Assembly: GCA_003255065.1 (NCBI GenBank)
Contig: QAOA01001539.1
Coordinates: 220,731-284,730 of the forward strand
Direction: 5' to 3'
Length of the DNA stretch: 64,000 bases
Source of the DNA: Cercis canadensis
Lineage: Eukaryota; Streptophyta; Magnoliopsida; Fabales; Fabaceae
Both the position numbers and the translations under genes were made by a program. The first letter of the stretch is position 1; each line of letters begins with the position of its first letter. The notes beneath the pieces are model-generated. The model ran no database searches and was not told the DNA's origin. It saw only the letters and a list, made by a program, of their open reading frames with translations. Of this stretch, positions 61,490 through 64,000 are shown piece by piece.

Positions 61490-63080
61490 TTTTTTTTTAT
61501 GTTAATTGTTTCTTCTTTTTTATGGGTAAAAATTGTAAAGATTTTACTAAAATTTGAGAGAATTATTCGAAGGTTCTAAAACTTAGAATAAAATACCATA
61601 AAATGTAAAAATTAGAAAGGATAAAATTTTCAAGCATATACTTTTCATATATATAGTGCAAAATAGCCAAAGTATTTTCAATATCATAATTATTATATTT
61701 AAATATAAACATAATAATCATGTATTATTGAGAGATATTTTAATTAATCACTTTGCACCTTTTAGTGATGATGTCATCCTATGCAACAAGTGATGATATC
61801 ATCTGACACGTTATGATAGCCATTCATAGCCCCCTTTTGTGCAGTGAGATTACTTTATCAAATACGAGATTTAAGCAGAGAAGATTGAAGAAAGGAACAG
61901 TTAAATGAGCTTAGTCAATTTGTTGTTTCATGCTTGATTGGCTCGTATATGTTGTTTCTTTATCTCTAGAAATTCTAGGGTAGACTTAGTTCATCAAAGT
62001 TGGGTGCAACCAACCAAGTATGCTTTCTAGTTTCTACATATGGAATGGGTCCTTCTTTGCTGAAATTTAGGTGAAATCAAGTATTTGCTTAAAGACTATG
62101 ATCGGTTCAGTCCACTCAATTTCAGTACTTTAAATCTAACTAAGAATTCCTTCTCTAAGACTGAATGCCCTTATGCATGCATTGAGTAAGACTTTAAGCC
62201 TTTATAGCTGTTGGCTCCATTCCAATGGCTATTTCAACCATTTAAGTTTATTCTTTAATTATAGGGAGTCGTTATTTTTACATTTTATTTTGTTAATATT
62301 GTATCTTATTTAATGCTTAAATATTATATAAACTAAATTACACTTACTTAATATGAAAAAAATTTAAATGGAGTACAAGATTTTTCAGAAGTAGAATAAT
62401 TTATATCTTCTTTTATGATAATATTTACAAATAAAACTATTAAAATTATTTTTACTCTAAAAAAAATTCTAATTCTGATATATATACTTGATATTAAATA
62501 ACTTTTGTGTGATTAACTTATACAAAAATAATTAAATTAAAATTAAAAATGTTTATAATCAATCATTACTGTTTAATAACTCTAATTATATGTATACATA
62601 CACACATATATACTCTCCAACATCCTTATATATATATATATATATATAGAAAAATGCAATTCTCCATATTTTCAACTGACGCCAAATGCGTTCCATGTGT
62701 TCAAATGTTACGGAGTTGCAAAGCCACATAAAGAGGAAATTGTTATGTAGCTATTCTGTGAATTTTTCATTGCACACACTTCCAATTTCACTAACTTAGG
62801 ATTTCAACTCACAAGACACGCAAAATTACTTTGGTGATATGTTACAACGCCAACAAGAAAGATCGAGAAGATATTGAAAATGTAGAGAAGAAACAAAGTA
62901 AAGCTTGCTAATGAAACTTAAAAGCAGCTTGATTGCCGGAATAAGGACTTCCTGTTCATTATTTTAATTTCCAAGTCAAGTCACCCTTGACTCTCCGTTC
63001 GCGCTGCGTAGTTAATGGAGAATGGAGGCTGAGTTCTTGTCCATACTGAGATTATTGTCAGAAAGAAATTTCTGGGCTTC
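61490..63080. other. Intergenic region and upstream region of the cysteine protease gene
   Basis: No gene recognised. Includes a TA repeat at about 62625-62649. The last few hundred bases lie upstream of the protease TATA box and show no motif I can name with confidence. Confidence 0.5.
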
Positions 63081-63088
63081 TATATATA
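63081..63088 (+). promoter_or_regulatory. TATA box of the cysteine protease gene
   Basis: TATATATA 96 bp before the ATG at 63177, followed by a leader free of in-frame ATGs. The spacing is normal for a plant gene. Confidence 0.7.
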
Positions 63089-63176
63089 GCCTGAAATCCC
63101 TGCTTACTTCTTCACACATAAGCAAGCAGTAACAGCTAACCTTCATCACAGAACAACCTCTGTTCTCTTCAAAAAT

Positions 63177-63612
63177 ATGGCTGTTACTTTGGCAATGAAG
63201 CATCTCATAGCTATCTGCATTATCTTCTGGACATGTGCATTTCCAGCCATGTCCCGAACTCTGAATGCAGCCGCTGTTGCTAGCACACATGAGCAATGGA
63301 TGGCGAAGCATGGACGCACCTATGCAGATGATGCTGAGAAAGAGAAACGTTTCCAGATATTCATGGAGAACTTGCAATACATTGAGAATTTCAACAATGC
63401 TGGGAATAACAGTTACAAGTTGGGCCTGAATCCCTTTTCTGATTTGACTACAGAAGAGTTCATTGCTTCACACACAGGGCTCAGGATTCCTAGCCTTCCA
63501 AAATCATCCAAGGTGGCATCATTTAGCCCACTTAACCTGGATGATGTTCCAACAAGCATGGATTGGAGAGAAAAAGGAGCTGTCACCCCAATCAAGGACC
63601 AAGGTCAATGCG
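63177..63612 (+). CDS. Papain-like cysteine protease, SAG39 type (first exon only)
   Basis: Exon 1 of a gene cut by the window end. It codes for a signal peptide (about 1-26), an I29 inhibitor prodomain (about 39-95) with the ERFNIN pattern E54, R58, F62, N65, I69, N73 and the GxNxFxD motif at 83-89, and the beginning of the mature enzyme at about VPTSMDWREKGAVTPIKDQGQCG. Q142 is the expected oxyanion-hole Gln. The donor GT at 63613 falls after the first base of the Gly146 codon, a site where SAG39-like genes have an intron, so the catalytic Cys is in the next exon, beyond 64000. Such proteases are secreted or vacuolar and act in senescence, seed or defence proteolysis. The first ATG is preferred; one at 63195 would shorten the signal peptide. 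Confidence 0.9.
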
Positions 63613-64000
63613 GTAATGTACTTAACCTTATGAACTCAATGTATGGCTAAACTCTTTTAAACACTTGTATCATGTTTGGTTCAGCGGAGGGAAGACGCAG
63701 CAACGCTTTCGCACTCCAAAATTGATTAAAAGCTACTTTAAGTATGTTTAAGAGGCAAAAGCATATGTGGATGTATACTATCACTATACCAAATATGAAC
63801 AAAGTAGTTTTTTAAATAATGCTACTATTGGTGGAAGATTCCCCATTTTTTATATCCATTTTTGCGGAAAACAATGGCAAAATAGTTACAGCTTTTGAAA
63901 AAAAATAAGTAAAATATATTTTTCTTGAATAATTTTTCAAATATTACTTTAATTCTTGATTTATTTTTTGTATTACTTTAATCCTCGAATAATCACATTA
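63613..64000 (+). other. First intron of the cysteine protease gene (incomplete)
   Basis: No acceptor followed by the expected C-W-A-F catalytic block is present, so the intron runs past the window. AT-rich, with no other feature seen. Confidence 0.7.

Noticed and set aside
1..64000. CRISPR arrays, bacterial operons, rRNA genes, conserved miRNA sequences
   Set aside because: No regular repeat-spacer array or rRNA similarity; mature sequences of common conserved plant miRNA families were looked for by eye and not found. The gene content is plant nuclear.

Overview
The window is nuclear DNA of a flowering plant, almost certainly a eudicot and probably a rosid. It is very AT-rich, its genes have introns with GT..AG splice sites, and its protein families are plant-type: BOI RING ligase, IRT/ZIP metal transporters, an RNase H-like/RBR ligase and a papain-like protease with an I29 prodomain. 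Most of the space between genes is small foldback transposons. I cannot name the species.

Genes, left to right. (1) 5483-6753 (+): a three-exon BOI-related RING E3 ligase. (2) and (3) 37438-40152 and 42998-45013 (+): a tandem pair of three-exon IRT1-like ZIP iron/zinc transporters, duplicated together with about 1.1 kb of upstream DNA. (4) 47206-52361 (-): a three-exon RING-between-RING E3 ligase with an N-terminal RNase H-like domain. (5) 63177 to beyond the window end (+): the first exon of a SAG39-type cysteine protease. These genes do not form an operon or a recognisable pathway. The only clear functional unit is the ZIP pair.

Mobile DNA. The 6754-37350 gap is transposon-dominated. At 27881-34187 lies a 6.3-kb CACTA (En/Spm) element with a TAT target duplication and a decayed transposase. 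A 1.27-kb hAT-like element (29652-30917) has inserted into that transposase. A second CACTA terminus of the same kind stands alone at 35621. Around these are foldback elements with 9-bp target duplications (Mutator-like: 11488, 12355, 22640, 38245, 41494, 57286/59510), one Tourist-like element with a TTA duplication (13068), several hAT-like MITEs, a SINE-like element and three copies of a 71-bp TG..CA repeat. Two of the 71-bp copies are followed by a tRNA-Met-like primer-binding site, as in very small LTR retrotransposons.

Assembly caution. The window holds eight isolated N bases (1686, 7210, 8915, 22082, 35445, 45523, 52475, 58717). Each lies in a homopolymer or next to a direct repeat. The largest case, 56855-58716 against 59079-60977, looks like two haplotypes placed end to end: both copies carry the same transposon insertions, and only one has an LTR retrotransposon end at its left edge.

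I found no convincing new biological system. The most useful results are the possible false duplication, the nested CACTA/hAT structure, the dimeric foldback element and the ZIP pair with divergent residues at a selectivity position.
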